A stretch of 64,000 nucleotides of DNA from Sacculina carcini (GCA_916048095.2 OU696588.1:6874501-6938500); one strand, 5' to 3'. Positions 9,730 through 23,307 are shown, numbered from the stretch's first letter. The notes: generated by a model from the letters alone, not told the origin. Translations and numbers: made by a program.

Positions 9730-10690
9730 AATAATTTATTCGAGCTATTCTCCCATACAATCCCGGAATTAAAAATGGTCTAGTGTCAATAGGAAATTCA
9801 ACAGGTGAAACATTTTTTTGTTCATATATCAGCTCAATATCTAAGGAGACATTTTCAACATTGTGAGCGAACAAACGGTCACAAATTTTTGATGAAATGC
9901 TCTTTTAATTTCCTTTTGACTTGTGATAGACTCATTGTATTGAGGTCGGTCTTCAGATGCGTCGGTAGACTGTTCCATATTTGGGGACCTCTATAAAATA
10001 AGCTGTTCATAAATATGGAAGTTCTGTATTTTGGACAGACAATATTTTGGTTGTTGTCTCTATTAGTTGCGCTTTTCGAAACAAACAACAAACAGCGGCG
10101 ACTCACAGTTTCTCATCTCAACATGTATGGCCAGCAAAACAAAATATTTGTGTATAGCGTTCAGATCCAATAGTTGATACTGCCTGTTCAAATATCTGGT
10201 TGAGTCAAACTTCTTCAAACCGAAATGCATCGAAACAACTTGTTTTGTATTACTTCAAGCTTATGAATAAATGTGGGCCAAGTGCAAGCCCAGAGAGGAA
10301 TACAGTAGATTAGATGCGGGTAACATAATGTGTAATATATGCTTATAAGAGATTTAATCGAGAGCAAATGTCTAATTTTGTACAGGATGCCACATAGCCT
10401 TGATACGTTCGTGTGTATGCTCTCAATGTTTGCGTTCCAATTTAGATTTTCGTCGATTACGACCCCCAGAAAATGTGTTACACATTTCAATTCATCTGCC
10501 TCGATATATACGGGTGGAATATGGTTGTGTAAAGATCTGTTTTGAAAACAAATGTAATTAGTCTTATTAACATGAATGTGTATTAATGTGTATTTCATGT
10601 CTGTCCATACAGTGGTTATTATAGACAATGTTACAATGTTGTAAAATAAATTAGTTATGGACAAAAACGCGTAATTATGTCTTAACATTG
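9730..10690 (-). pseudogene. LINE 3' end: RT C-terminal domain, 5'-truncated
   Basis: Minus-strand pieces read THFLGVVIDENLNWNANIE, LIYCIPLWACTWPTFIHKLE and later FYRGPQIWNSLPTHLKTDLN to a terminal LKEHFIKNL. This is the standard C-terminal part of a CR1/Rex1/Jockey-like LINE ORF2 after the catalytic palm. A frameshift separates 10215-10688 from 9879-10106. The N-terminal half is missing beyond about 10690, typical 5' truncation. It is clearly related to, but not the same as, the LINE at 43.9-48 kb. Confidence 0.75.
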
Positions 10691-11158
10691 GGCGATATAA
10701 ATGTGAACGGGAAGTAATTATAGTGCCGAATCACATGCTCCATATAAAAGCGTACATAATTTTGATGACGTGAATTTCTTGTAGGCTGCTGCCTCTCTAC
10801 ATGCAAATTGTTTCTGCGTGCAGCTCAGTCTGACCCTCGGCAACTCCAGCTCTCCAGCACATGCCGCTCGAGTTTTCTTCTTCGTCACTTGACTGCGGTA
10901 CGTGAAAAGGAACGTAAGAAAATTGGGACACTGTTGTCTTGCAACGCCCGCACGACTAATCCGAGGTCATGTCGCCGCACCATTTATTTTACTGTGGGCC
11001 AACCCAACTCCTGCAGGGCAGACGAGACATTTTCACGTCTTCTTTTCCCAGTGAGCAGCCGAGCCGCCAACTTCAACACTCCATCCGCCCTCGACATCTG
11101 CTGCTGATTGGTTCCACTCCAAGTTGATATGCAATACTTTAGTTTTGGGAACTCTACT
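10691..11158. other. Unassigned stretch between LINE fragments
   Basis: There is no recognisable protein motif on either strand. It may hold the 3' UTR of the LINE to its right. Confidence 0.3.
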
Positions 11159-13643
11159 CTACTCTCTAGACTCTACCAGACGTTTGAGCATATCAGAGGT
11201 GAGCGACCCGCGCAGCTTGAAAAGTGTTGTCACCATAGCATTGCAGATTGCAGTTTGACCCACGTGATTGTCCCAGACTAGCGATTGGTCAAATGTGACC
11301 CCCAGTAATTTTATTGAGGGCTGAGAACAGACAAAGTCTCCATCGACGTTCATTTGGAAAATCTTCGCTCTCTTCAGCATCTCCCTAGTCCCAAGCATCA
11401 TCAACTCAGTCTTCCTAGGATTCATCGTCATACTGTTTTATTTTAACCATTTGCTCATGATGTTCAGAAAGTCTTCAGCACTGAATATAGTCTCAGTAAG
11501 TGCAGCGGGAGGAGCCGACCAGATGAGTTGTGTCATCAGTGTATGATATTAAACTACCAGTCGTCATGCAACAGACAACTTCATTTGTGTAGATTACGAA
11601 TAGCAGTGGGCCAAGAGACGACCCCTGTGGAACACCCATGGTCACAGACATCGCATCACTTCCACCGCGCACAAACTGCCGCCGTCCAGTCAGGTAGTTA
11701 CTGATCCAGTCGTTCTGCACACCATACCAGCACAATTTGTCGCACAACCGTTTGTGATGCACCGTATAAAATGCCTTGCTCAGATCCAGTGATACAAAGA
11801 GTGTCACTTCTTTCTTCTCCATTGCTGAAGTGACATACTTAATGGTATCAAGCAGAGCATGCTCTGTTGAATGACAGGAGCGGTACGCATTCTGTCTGCT
11901 GTACAAAAGATTATTTTGATCGAAATAGCTTGTCAGCTGAGTGCAGTAGACCTTCTCCAAAATTATCGACAGAGTGCACAAAAGTGATATTGGACGAAAC
12001 TCATTGTTATTGAGAGCACTTGATTTCTTTGGTATGGGTACAATAATGTTTTCCATCGCTCTGGAAACTTGCTAGTCCGTAACGATTGTTTAACTATACG
12101 AAGTAAAACTGGGTTAAACAAAACTGGGTTCAGTAAAACAGCAAATGTTCGCTTAATGGCAAAGAGTAGTATGCCGTCAGTTGCACAGAAGTTGTCGATT
12201 TCATACGCTGGACGGTGCTGCTGAGCTCGGAAAGCGTGATGCTATGAGCACGAAATGATGAGCTGCAGACAATCGGCGGGCGAGACGCACAATTTATCTC
12301 TGCGTCTTTTCTTGCAGAACTTATCAATTGTTGTCTCACGGATAAAAAGTGCTCGTTCAATTCGATAGCTCTTTTTCTGTCTATCGCTGTGATGGTGTTT
12401 GTCGAGGAACCCTTTATAATTCTGCTTCTGATAGCCGTCCAAAAACTGGGGCTGCTGGTTCGTATTTGTTCTGTCAAGAATTCACGCTGCTTTAAACATA
12501 TGATAGATTTGACTTTGTCTCTAGCTTTGCAGTACATATCGTGCAATGTATTGACCGCTTGGTTATTTTCTTCTGCCGTACGACGCACTCTGCACCATTC
12601 CTTGTAGAGTTTGTCACGGGTTTTCCTCAGAGACATGATCTCAGCAGACTGGCAGACCCAAGGTGTGTGATTTGTATGGTGTCTTCTCTTTTTCAGAGGG
12701 CATGCTTGATCCAGACAAGAGTTACATTTTTTCATGAAACAGTCTACCATAATGTCTACAGAATCAGTCACCTCTAGGTCATGCCAATCAGCATTCAGGA
12801 GACGTACGCAAAGTTCGTCCCAATCGAGGGAATTCCACGGACGATAGAGTGTCGGTGGTGGCTTTTTAAGCTTCATTCTAGCCTTGAATTCTGCCACAAT
12901 TGGTAAGTGATCGGCAATAGGCGTGTCTATCACTGTAGTGCTGAATACATATGTGTTTGGTACATTCGTAATAATGTGATCCAGCAGTGACGGTCCACTG
13001 GTGATGTTGGCTGCTTGATGAGCTGCAACATCGCATATTCGTTTAACAACCCGCGATATCTATATATTTCGCTCGACTTTTCCAGCCAATCCAAGTTAAC
13101 ATCACCTAAAAGTATCAGAGGTTTTCCCAGAGCAATGGAGGAACTGATTAGCTCTTCAAGATCCGCAAATGATTTGGTCAGCGGAGCGTCAGGTGGCCTA
13201 TAGATTACCACCACAGTTGTGGCAGCAATTCCAGGCCCGGATATGACAGCTATTAGACTCTCCACTGCGAGGCTTACCCGAGAGTTATTTACCACTCTGA
13301 CTGAATAAATGTCACGGGCTAGAATCGTCACACCGCCTCCTCGCTCATGTCATCTGTCTTTCCGGAAGATGTTATAACCAGGCGTTATGAGTGCATGGTC
13401 AAGAACACTGTTATTCAGCCATGTTTCAGACACACATATAATGTATATGCGTTGCTCGTACAAAAATGCATTGAGTTCATCCAGTTTGGGCATCAGAGAA
13501 CGTGCATTCAGGTGGCCAACTCGGAAGGTACTGTTACGTTTGGTCCCCTTGCAGGCCGCGTCTTTAACACATTTGATTCTCACAAACTCCTGTGGCGGTC
13601 TGCATGAATTAGCAGTTGCTGATATTGTTGGGCGGTTTCCCAC
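11159..13643 (-). pseudogene. LINE ORF2: endonuclease plus reverse transcriptase, decayed
   Basis: From 13643 down, the minus strand encodes an apurinic-type endonuclease (VGHLNARSLMPKLDELNAFL, VSETWL, GDVNLDWL, ADHLPIVAEF). A linker (12130-12933) and then RT blocks follow: NEFRPISLLCTLSIILEK, SLDLSKAFYTVHHK, MGVPQGSSLGPLLF, SYTDDTTHLV. The last block (11159-11431) has KLLGVTFDQSLVWDNHV. Defects are an in-frame TGA at about 13347, a frameshift near 13000, further shifts near 12100 and 11480, and a truncated C-terminus. The catalytic box reads YTDD where CR1-like LINEs usually have YADD. It is an inactive CR1/L2-superclade element. Confidence 0.8.
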
Positions 13644-14577
13644 AATTACGCTGAGCCGCTGCGTTGCTGTAGATGTTGACGGCTATGTCGAATGTTGGAC
13701 CACATCAGCATTTGCTGTTGTTCTTGGACCTCGTCTAGTGCCGCCTCTTTCAACTCGGTTGCGACCGTGCCCCCGACATCCACGTCTGTGTTTGCGTTTG
13801 CACTGTCTACGTACCGCAGTGCCCACAGCTGCTTGGTTTTTGCACACTGCGACATTGTTTGGTCGTTGAACTTGTCGCTGACGCCACGAGCTTGCTGTTT
13901 CGCTGGTGAAGTCAGCTGATCGGGGCGAGCTAGCGCGCCATCTGTTTTCACCTGGCTTGGCGAGATGAAGCACGCGCCACAACAGAAATGAACTCAAAAT
14001 AATCTTCAATGTACTAAATGTAGTGAGCTCTGCTCTCTAAGATATGAAGGACAAAACAGAATATCCAGGAAATACGCTCACACAATTACACGATCACGAA
14101 ACGAGGAATGAGGACGAGCCCCGGTCGCGTGCGCACACAAGCGCCGCGCTCGGTAAGCTGAACGGACGATACACGTGTTACATATACTCACACACGTTTC
14201 TTGTTCGCTCAATAATTTTGAGCATAAAATCTGCACAACCCATTTTTTAATGTGGTGCAAATTAATCGTTGAAGCACCCCTACACTTCAAGGCACGGGAT
14301 TTCGCCGCTGAGTTTTCATCACAATCGAGCAGAAAATCCAGAAGAGATGATGAAATTGCTTGAAATTTGTTTAAAAAAATCATGAAAATTCTGCGGTCAT
14401 TAACTGCTCCCAACGCTTGCTGAAGGACTGCAGGCGAGGTCACAATCTACAACACACTCAAGACAACTATGAACAATTCTATCACTAAAATCCTTCAAAG
14501 AAACGGCAAAATTCGCAGAAAACTCGGAGCTCGAACAAATACATCTACACACTTTGACTGATGACACTCGACTCAAT
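13644..14577 (-). other. Probable 5' region of the LINE at 11.2-13.6 kb
   Basis: It lies between the endonuclease start and the truncated end of the next LINE. It is GC-richer than the flanks and holds minus-strand frames (14078-14443, 14400-14615, 13646-13951) with no motif I recognise. A LINE 5' UTR or decayed ORF1 is likely by position only. Confidence 0.3.
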
Positions 14578-15573
14578 GTATAACATTGAGTTTGAGCTTG
14601 TTCACCTTCAGCCAATCTATAACTAGCTTCATCTCCTCAACAAGAACTTCGTGTAATTTCACCTTATCAACATTTTCAAGGAGCAGCGAAGTGTCGTCCG
14701 CATACATGGTGTATTTGAATATTGTACTGCAATTGACTATGTCATTTATGTATATTTAAAAAATAGAATTGGACCTAGGATGGATCCTTGAGGCACGCCA
14801 GCGAATATGGGCTTCATAGTGGAATATGCGCCATTGTCATATACACATTGTTGTCTCTGGGCCAGGTAGCTCCGAAATAGGCACAATACATTACCTCTGA
14901 TACCAATTCGTTCCAGTTTCGACAGCAGAATTGTATGGTCAATTCTGTCAAACGCCATTGTCAGGTCCATGCAGACTCCCACAACTGAGTGTTTCTTCTC
15001 CAAGCATGAATACACAGTGTGAATGAAATTCAGTATGGCTGTTTGTGTGGGCCGCTTCTCTCGGAAACCATATTGGTTCTCAGTAAGTATGTGATTGCTT
15101 TCCAAATAGCTCTTTAGTCCTCTCGAAATCGCTCTTTCAACAATTCTACTGAAGACAGGCTAAATCGATATTGGGCGATAATTGTTTATATGAGCATTAT
15201 TTCGTTTTTTTGAATATTGGTATGACTTTAGCCGTTTTCAACTGATGAGGAAATCCCACGTTTTTGATAATAAAATTGACGATATGAGTCAGAGGATGTG
15301 CAATTATGTGAGCTACACGCTTTACCACATTTGGCGAGATATCATCATAACCCGAACATTTGGTATTAATCTGTCTCAAATATCCATAGATTTCAGGGCA
15401 GGTGCGAGGAACATAGAAAATGAAGGAGAGATAATCATGTACCTTAAATGCTCTAAATTATTATCATGGTAGCTATATGCTGCTACACTCATAAAATGTT
15501 CGTTGAATTTTTCGGGGACGTTCAGACAATCGGGTTCCAGTTTTATTGTAGTGTTTGATCGACGTTCTACCAA
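14578..15573 (-). pseudogene. LINE reverse transcriptase fragment, second family
   Basis: Minus-strand reading gives KCSGYDDISPNVVKRVAHII and LTENQYGFREKRPTQTAILN, then MDLTMAFDRIDHTILLSKLE, FAGVPQGSILGPILF, YTMYADDTSLLLENV and DWLKVNKLKLNV. These are RT blocks 1-5 of a Jockey/Crack-like LINE. The YADD box is intact but sits past a frameshift near 14750, and stops lie near 15165. It ends abruptly at about 14578, so the thumb region is lost. Confidence 0.75.
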
Positions 15574-15606
15574 TAACTGAATTGATTATTTTCCTTTACT
15601 ATGTAT

Positions 15607-16022
15607 TATGTGTGTGTGTGTGTGTGGTGTAGTCCGCTGCACAGTGAGCAGGGTTTGTGTGCAGGAGCCGCTGTTGGTATTATTCTGCAACCTCCCTTGC
15701 CCGCCGTCTGTCTCGGGTCAGGCCACGTGACCTCTTCCACCCCGCTGGCCCCGGTGACCTCCAGTGACCCGGTCATGCCATCGACCACCGTGGCATCCCC
15801 CACTCTTCCCTAGCACACTGAACCAGCAGAACTTGCATGCGCGCGCGTATGTGTGTGTATATGTGTATGTATGTGTGTGTGTGTATGTGTGTGGGTTTGA
15901 GTTTATTTGAGCTAATTGAACGTGTTACTGCACGCTTGCAATCACTCATGTCATGTTGGTGCAATTGCAATAACACCAGACTCAATGTTGTTGATGGTGT
16001 TTTTTGTTGCAAGCGGCTGCTG

Positions 16023-16101
<79 letters not shown>

Positions 16102-16145
16102 TATATATGTATATATATGCGTATTTATCGTATATGTATTCACCA
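15607..16145. repeat. Microsatellite cluster: (GT)n, (TA)n
   Basis: GT tracts at 15607-15627 and 15846-15893 and a TA tract at 16025-16100 with decayed TA/GTA edges. Between the tracts (15630-16020) there is ordinary sequence with no gene signal. The long Tyr-Ile peptides on both strands are artefacts. Confidence 0.9.
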
Positions 16146-16460
16146 TATATGTGCATGCGTGCATGCGGTGTGTCGGTGTTTATGATGAAATATTCACTGC
16201 TTGCCTGCGGGCATAATGTGTATGTGTGTGTGTTTATTGTTTCCACTTATTTTTTCATCGTACATTTTATGTTTTTTGCCTCAAATATCTGGTTTTTGTT
16301 TGTGATTTCAAATGTGCCGGTTGGTGTTTGAATTATTTTCATAAAGGATGATGTGGAAGATTCAATAAATATATCAGTTGAGTGGCGTGTTTTATCACGA
16401 GTGCACATAGCAAGTGAATGGTTCATGTTCAACTGGACTGCAGTATTTTGACACTACCTG
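16146..16460. other. Flank of the LTR element, no gene
   Basis: AT-rich, without convincing coding or repeat structure. Confidence 0.3.
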
Positions 16461-16465
16461 AACAT

Positions 16466-17280
16466 TGTAACAGTTTTGTCTTCAGCGATGATAATTCTAG
16501 TGAAGCAGGCCTCTTAACGTTGTGCGACGCGATAACGCTTGATGTCCCGATTCCAAACAGTAGTTTTGTTTAAACAATGTATTTCGTCGTGATATTGAAG
16601 GTTGCAGTTCTTAACTCTATCGTCCTAACGTTATATTCAGTGTTCTATCCTATCTGTTCTGCCTGTATCTGCTAGTCTGTCTCTCCTGTCTGTCTTCCTA
16701 TCTGTTCTCTTGTTCTCCCCTTCCTATATACATACTGCCGCTGCTCTTCTATTCCTATCTCCTCCCGCTGCCGCTGCTCTTCTATTCCTATATCCATCCT
16801 CTCTATCCCATATCTCGACTGCCGCTTCTATCTATCTATCCCATGGTGAAAACACTGTGCTTATATAGTGCTAGCTAGCGCCGCCTACTTCATTCTGCAG
16901 CTCCAAGTTGTGCACGACCTCATTAGTTACGAACCACAAGGTCACCACAATGCAACACGCCCGGCACACGCACATAGCTTTACACACTGGTGTGGGTGAT
17001 ATATGCGTGTTCCCGTGCTTCCCTGGTTTTCTCTTAATGTCTTACAGTCTATGTGTGTGTGTCTAGGTGTGTGCAACCAATGCTGTGTTCTGTATTGTAA
17101 CCCACTGTGTTGACAGTGATGCATGTGTTTACGCTTCACTTCCTGTCCTAACTTCTATCCTATGTCACTTTCAATGCACAACATACAATACACAATGCAC
17201 AAAACAAACAACGATTACTAACTAAAGATATAAAAATACAAGTTATATACAACACCGCATGAAATATAAACATTGTTACA
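16466..17280 (-). repeat. LTR (3' LTR in element orientation)
   Basis: 815 bp, bounded by TGTAACA and TGTTACA, nearly identical to 18997-19813. It contains pyrimidine-rich tandem motifs (gccgctgctcttctattcct repeats at about 16737-16800). Confidence 0.85.
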
Positions 17281-18974
17281 CCACAACTGCGAGGTCAATC
17301 GAGCGAATGTGAGACACTAGAGCTTATACACGGCCATTATATTGTGTGGTCAGAAGTGGGTTTTCATTGAAGACGTGTGATGATCTTCAATTGACGAGTA
17401 TTTGTACAATTGAGCCCCGCGATTGTTGTTTATTTGCACGCGTTCCGATGAGTACTTGGCTTCTTGGTACCTCGTACATGGTGGATGATTTCGGCTGATG
17501 TTGTTCACAGATGTCATCGCACAGATATACGTAATCAGGATACTGTTGTCAGCTTTTGTCACTTCGGAGTTTGACTTGATCGGTGTCACGCTTGAATGCT
17601 CACGGTAGTTATTTGTTCACATTGTAGAGCACCATGTACATCTTCTAATGTCACTCGCCAACGGTAATGAGCAACTTTACTGCGTCGATCGTTGATGTTT
17701 TTATAGTTCTGGACAATCGGTCGATTTTTGCTTGCTGTTCAGTCTCGTGTATCAGCGTGGTATCAAGAAAAGGAAAAGGATTCCGTGGGATTAATAAGAT
17801 TAGTTCGGAATAGGAACAGTATTCGCAGAGCTATGTATTATTTTTCACATAAATCTTGTTTCGTAATTCTTCTCTCTATTTCCTCTTCTGTATTTTACCG
17901 TAATTTTATTCTCTCGCCGTTCTATCATTGTCATTCAATTATCGAGTGGTGTCTTGTCTACAGTTTAGTAATGTCTTATACACGGACGTTTCAAGGCCTT
18001 CATAGTAGCGGTTCATACTTTCAGTCATCTAGTCATATAGTCATCAGTCACCTAGTGGCATATCATGCCCTCACGTTCCAATGCACCAATCTATGCATGT
18101 GGATACATACTCTCCTTGTATGCTTCGTTATATCTGTCCTTGTTACCAGATATATCATTCAATATCTCCTGTCCGTTAAGTTGCATATCAAATGCCCCAA
18201 CTTAACTTCGGTATTTTCGCGGCCATATGCGAAAACCATTTACTTCGTTCTGCCTTCATTTCTGTTCTCACCAGTGTGTGAGAATTACGGCATATACCTT
18301 CACCTCCTCTTCCGATCAATTCGTCAGTCTATCAGTCAGTCCGTTTGTTATGCTGGTAGTCTTCCCCGCTAAGGCTTGTTTTACGTTTCCGGTCAAAACT
18401 TCACTATATTTTCTGTTTTGTTTGCTTTGGCTCGTCATTAATGCAATTGTGATTACTTCGATTCGTTTACTCGACGTACATTTCGCTGCTTATTAGCTTC
18501 AACTATATTTACTCCTACATGATATGTTTGAGGTCTTGTTAGTCGTTCTGATAATGACGTACTATCCACATCTTCCTTGTCTTATTGATTACCATCGTCT
18601 TCTTGGGGTACATTTTGTCTAATGATCGATTTCTTGTTGCTATATACGATCATTATACTGTTTATATTCATGGCGTAGACGTGCAGATAATCTGGAATTA
18701 ATGTATCGTTCCTTGTAATCGTAGACATTTAGTTTTACTCTAAATATGGCTCTGATTTTTTATTTAAGGAAAAAGGAAAGCAGCACTTAATAGGAAAGCA
18801 GTGATTAACCACGTACCTTACAAACAATATTGAAGCACCAATGATAATGAATGCTTTGCTGATGTTTTTCTTGAGCACCAGATGTAACAGGTCCAGAAGT
18901 TACAGAAGCAGATGTAACACATTTCGCGCACTGTTGAAGATGTCTGTTTTCTTTTCAAAATTATCTTCTTCCTT
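17281..18974 (-). other. Internal region of the LTR element, no recognised coding
   Basis: No protease, RT, integrase or zinc-knuckle motif is seen on either strand. A 214-codon + strand frame at 17728-18372 is antisense to the element and hydrophobic/AT-driven, so I do not treat it as a gene. No clear polypurine tract precedes the 3' LTR. Confidence 0.55.
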
Positions 18975-18994
18975 GGATCCGGGTCACGGCACCA
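18975..18994 (-). other. Primer-binding site, tRNA-His type
   Basis: On the minus strand this reads TGGTGCCGTGACCCGGATCC, two bases inside the 5' LTR. The complement ends GGGTCACGGCA plus CCA, matching the acceptor stem and 3' end of animal tRNA-His (5' strand GCCGTGA). It fixes the orientation of the element. Confidence 0.75.
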
Positions 18995-18996
18995 AA

Positions 18997-19813
18997 TGTA
19001 ACAGTTTTGTCTTCAGCGATGATAATTCTAGTGAAGCAGGCCTCTTAACGTTGTGCGACGCGATAACGCTTGATGTCCCGATTCCAAACAGTAGTTTTGT
19101 TGAAACAATGTATTTCGTCGTGATATTGAAGGTTGTAGTTCTTAACTCTATCGTCCTAACGTTATATTCAGTGTTCTATCCTATCTGTTCTTCCTGTATC
19201 TGCTAGTCTGTCTCTCCTGTCTGTCTTCCTATCTGTTCTCTTGTTCTCCCCTTCCTATATCCATACTGCCGCTGCTCTTCTATTCCTATCTCCTCCCGCT
19301 GCCGCTGCTCTTCTATTCCTATATCCATCCTCTCTATCCCATATCTCGACTGCCGCTTCTATCTATCTATCCCATGGTGAAAACACTGTGCTTATATAGT
19401 GCTAGCTAGCGCCGCCTACTTCATTCTGCAGCTCCAAGTTGTGCACGACCTCATTAGTTACGAACCACAAGGTCACCACAATGCAACACGCCCGGCACAC
19501 GCACATAGCTTTACACACTGGTGTGGGTGATATATGCGTGTTCCCGTGCTTCTCTGGTTTTCTCTTAATGTCTTACAGTGTATGTGTGTGTGTGTCTAGG
19601 TGTGTGCAACCAATGCTGTGTTCTGTATTGTAACCCACTGTGTTGACAGTGATGCATGTGTTTACGCTTCACTTCCTGTCCTAACTTCTATCCTATGTCA
19701 CTTTCAATGCACAACATACAATACACAATGCACAAAACAAACAACGATTACTAAATAAAGATATAAAAATACAAGTTATATACAACACCGCATGAAATAT
19801 AAACATTGTTACA
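18997..19813 (-). repeat. LTR (5' LTR in element orientation)
   Basis: 817 bp, the partner of 16466-17280. It adjoins the primer-binding site. Confidence 0.85.
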
Positions 19814-19818
19814 AACAT

Positions 19819-20816
19819 TCAAGCAAGTTCTATCATAGTGTGAAGTCTGAAACTGCTGAATTTCTTGGGTAATTTATGATACCTGCGAAAGATACTGGAA
19901 ATATAGTATCTAAATTGCTCAAGTAAATATATTTCTAGTGTAAATGCAATGCAATAAATGTTATTGATCTTGTATGATTATCATCTCAGTGATGGTGGCT
20001 TTGATGTAAAGTGTGTGCCAACATATTGCTCGGTACGTTGTCAAAGATGGTTCATTGGACTAGCAAGTGTTCACACACAATAAACACACAACAAATGGTG
20101 AAACGTGTGATTGTCTGTGTTCTTCTGGTGTTTCGTCAAATTCTGTGTATGACCCACCACACAGCACGCTAGACTTCCTAAAACGCTCATATCACGTCAC
20201 GTTAGCAATGCAGTTTACTGCTGTTCAACGAAGAAATTATTTTTTACAAAGGTTCGCCACGATGTCACGTCTTACGGATATTTTTGAAGTTCCGTTCGGC
20301 TAGCACCTACATGTAAGACACACAGGCGCATCTTCTGGAATTCTATATTAGGAATGTCGACTGGCCCGCCACTGTATGTAGTATTTATTTATGTGTGTAT
20401 GCTGTTTATTGTGTGTGGTTATTGTATACACATATTTTGTGTGTGCATGTCTGCAATTATGGAAGGTGGAGCGTATATATAACCCGTGTGCAATCAATAC
20501 ACAGTGAAGGGCAGGCAGCCGATCTGGCGCATGATCAGATGTGGTGCGCGTGCACACGCGCGTGCTCAGCCACCAAGATGTGTGAGCGTCGGTTTGCGAG
20601 TAAGCACGCGAGTTTCGCTCACTGCCAACTTTACTGCTGTCACAACCTGCGTGTGTGTGTATGTGTGTGTGTATGTGTGTGTGTGTATGTGTGTGTGTAT
20701 GCTTGTGTGTGTGTGTGTGTGTGTAGTGGGTGTGTGTGTAGTGGGTTTGTTTGGTTCAGTCAGCTGCATGCGATGTGTTTGGTTTTGCCGCTCTTTGATT
20801 TTACTGAGTGATACAA
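19819..20816. other. Region upstream of the ETNPPL-like gene
   Basis: No coding feature before the first exon. It contains a GT-rich tract (20650-20752) and a candidate TATA element. The 5' UTR and promoter should lie here. Confidence 0.4.
20474..20482 (+). promoter_or_regulatory. Candidate TATA box
   Basis: TATATATAA lies about 340 bp upstream of the ETNPPL-like start codon and is followed about 30 bp later by pyrimidine/CA dinucleotides that could start transcription. The evidence is only sequence and position. Confidence 0.2.
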
Positions 20817-20908
20817 ATGAGTGCTATCGGTGCACAGACTCAGACATGCTGCAAATCAGCAACGCTGTCGAAAGCGGAGACCATCGAACTCCGCAACAAA
20901 TACATTGG
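20817..20908 (+). CDS. ETNPPL: Phospho-lyase (ETNPPL/PHYKPL-like) coding exon 1
   Basis: The enzyme family is PLP-dependent, with a class III aminotransferase fold. ETNPPL cleaves phosphoethanolamine to acetaldehyde, ammonia and phosphate, and PHYKPL acts on 5-phosphohydroxylysine; I cannot decide between them here. This exon begins with an ATG preceded in frame by a TGA 12 bases upstream, and ends before GTGAGT at 20909 in phase 2. The peptide has a short N-terminal tail and then LSKAETIELRNKYIG, matching the family start (a helix leading to xxHIGxSCK). Joining to exon 2 completes GSSCKLFF. The five exons give 540 nt, 180 codons of an enzyme that is normally about 450-500 residues. Confidence 0.85.
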
Positions 20909-21214
20909 GTGAGTCTTCACTTGCAGCACACGTTATCCAGTGTCAATCTGCGGGTTTAATAGTAATCTTACAGACAGGTCTCTGATAGATAGTGGATGTT
21001 TTGCGTCCTCGACCTAATTTCATGTTCCAAATGCAGCTATACACATAACTATCAGTGTTGCTTCAATGTTTCTGTATACACACGTATATATATATGTGTG
21101 TGTGTGTGTGTGTGGTTTACGCTTGTATTCAATGTTTGGACGCTTGAGTACACAGTTCCTCTTGCACGAGTTAATGACAGTTTTTCATGGCTAATGCACT
21201 CATGTGTGTTGTAG

Positions 21215-21333
21215 GTCGTCTTGCAAGCTATTTTTCCGTCAGAAGCCGTTGAAGATTGTACGAGGTTGTGGCTGCAAGTTGTATGACGATGAAGGCAACG
21301 AGTATTTGGACTGTATCAATAATGTTTGTCACG
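21215..21333 (+). CDS. ETNPPL: Phospho-lyase (ETNPPL/PHYKPL-like) coding exon 2
   Basis: Read after TAG at 21212-21214, the exon encodes [17 protein letters not shown], then [19 protein letters not shown]. The signature [14 protein letters not shown] is the conserved N-terminal domain strand of this phospho-lyase branch and differs from AGXT2. The donor at 21334 is GTTAGT and the exon ends in phase 1, which the next exon completes to V. Intron 1 is 306 bp. Confidence 0.88.
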
Positions 21334-21779
21334 GTTAGTCATACATCATCGTCCGCTAATACCGAGCACGCAGCACAATTGTTCTTATAACCAGGCACAG
21401 ATCGAACTGCATCAAACACACAAAACAGCTATTATATGATAGTACATTGTACCTCGGATACAAGAGTATTTTTTCGGGCTCATCTTTCTTATTTTACGTG
21501 CAGTTTTCCCCGGATATGAGACTTTCTCCCCTCCCGATAACCCTTATGTCCGGGCTACACCGTAATTCACAATTTGCGACAAGATCAGACGTATCCAACA
21601 TCATGTGTGTTATATCAGATTTCAAGTTGATTGTAGATGTAGTGATATTCTATCACATTGTGTTATGTAACCTGCTGAGTTCAAGTGTGGAGCTATTATA
21701 GACCAGCAAACAGTTGGTCGTGACAGTTCTATAATATACTAGCCCCAGATTAGTCGTACAACACCGTTACAGTTGGATT
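21334..21779. other. Intron 2, first part
   Basis: Non-coding, with no recognisable feature before the MITE. Confidence 0.5.
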
Positions 21780-22089
21780 GTTGTGTTCAGTGGCGGCGCC
21801 AGGATTTTTCCGATGGGGGAGCTGAGGGGGACTAAGGAAAAAGTTGTGGTGCTTGGCGAAGCATGAAGAACTACATTCGAACGCTGACTACATGATATAT
21901 TAATAAGGGACTTGGGCACACTGATTGAGTCCTCGAACTTGAACCAAAATAACAGGACTTCATTTACAGTGGTAAGTAATTGTAATGTCCATGATCATGG
22001 TTTATGGGGGGCTTAGGGGGGTTGCCATATTTTTGGGGAGTCTCCAACCCCCCAAGCCCTCCCCCCTTGGCGCCGCCACTGGTTGTGTT
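21780..22089 (-). mobile_element. hAT-type MITE, copy 2, with perfect 8-bp target duplication
   Basis: The element 21788-22081 (294 bp) begins cagtggcggcgcca and ends with the inverse tggcgccgccactg. The octamer gttgtgtt is identical on both sides (21780-21787 and 22082-22089). Its right half (catggtttatggggggctta and following) matches the inverse of the left half of the copy at 4426-4772. It sits inside intron 2 of the phospho-lyase gene. Confidence 0.88.
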
Positions 22090-23280
<1,191 letters not shown>

Positions 23281-23304
23281 GAATCACACTTACATTCACA
23301 TACT

Positions 23305-23307
<3 letters not shown>

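Larger units (their letters stand above)
16461..19818 (-). mobile_element. LTR retrotransposon with 5-bp target duplication, apparently non-autonomous
   Basis: Two direct copies of an 815-817 bp sequence (16466-17280 and 18997-19813) enclose 1716 bp. The flanking pentamer aacat is identical at 16461-16465 and 19814-19818. Each LTR starts TGTAACA and ends TGTTACA. The primer-binding site lies next to the right-hand LTR in inverse orientation, so the element reads on the minus strand. By eye the LTRs differ by about seven substitutions and a 2-bp GT step, which suggests a fairly young insertion. The internal region has no gag or pol motif on the minus strand, so this looks like a LARD-type non-autonomous element. 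Confidence 0.85.

Noticed and set aside
15982..16164. Tyr-Ile repeat proteins (also at 43.8, 45.0, 45.7 and 59.4 kb)
   Set aside because: They are translations of (TA)n microsatellites on both strands.
17728..18372. 214-codon + strand gene
   Set aside because: It lies antisense inside the LTR element, has no motif, and its composition follows the AT/pyrimidine-rich DNA.
16466..19813. Segmental duplication of host DNA
   Set aside because: TG...CA ends, a 5-bp target duplication and a tRNA primer site identify the copies as LTRs.
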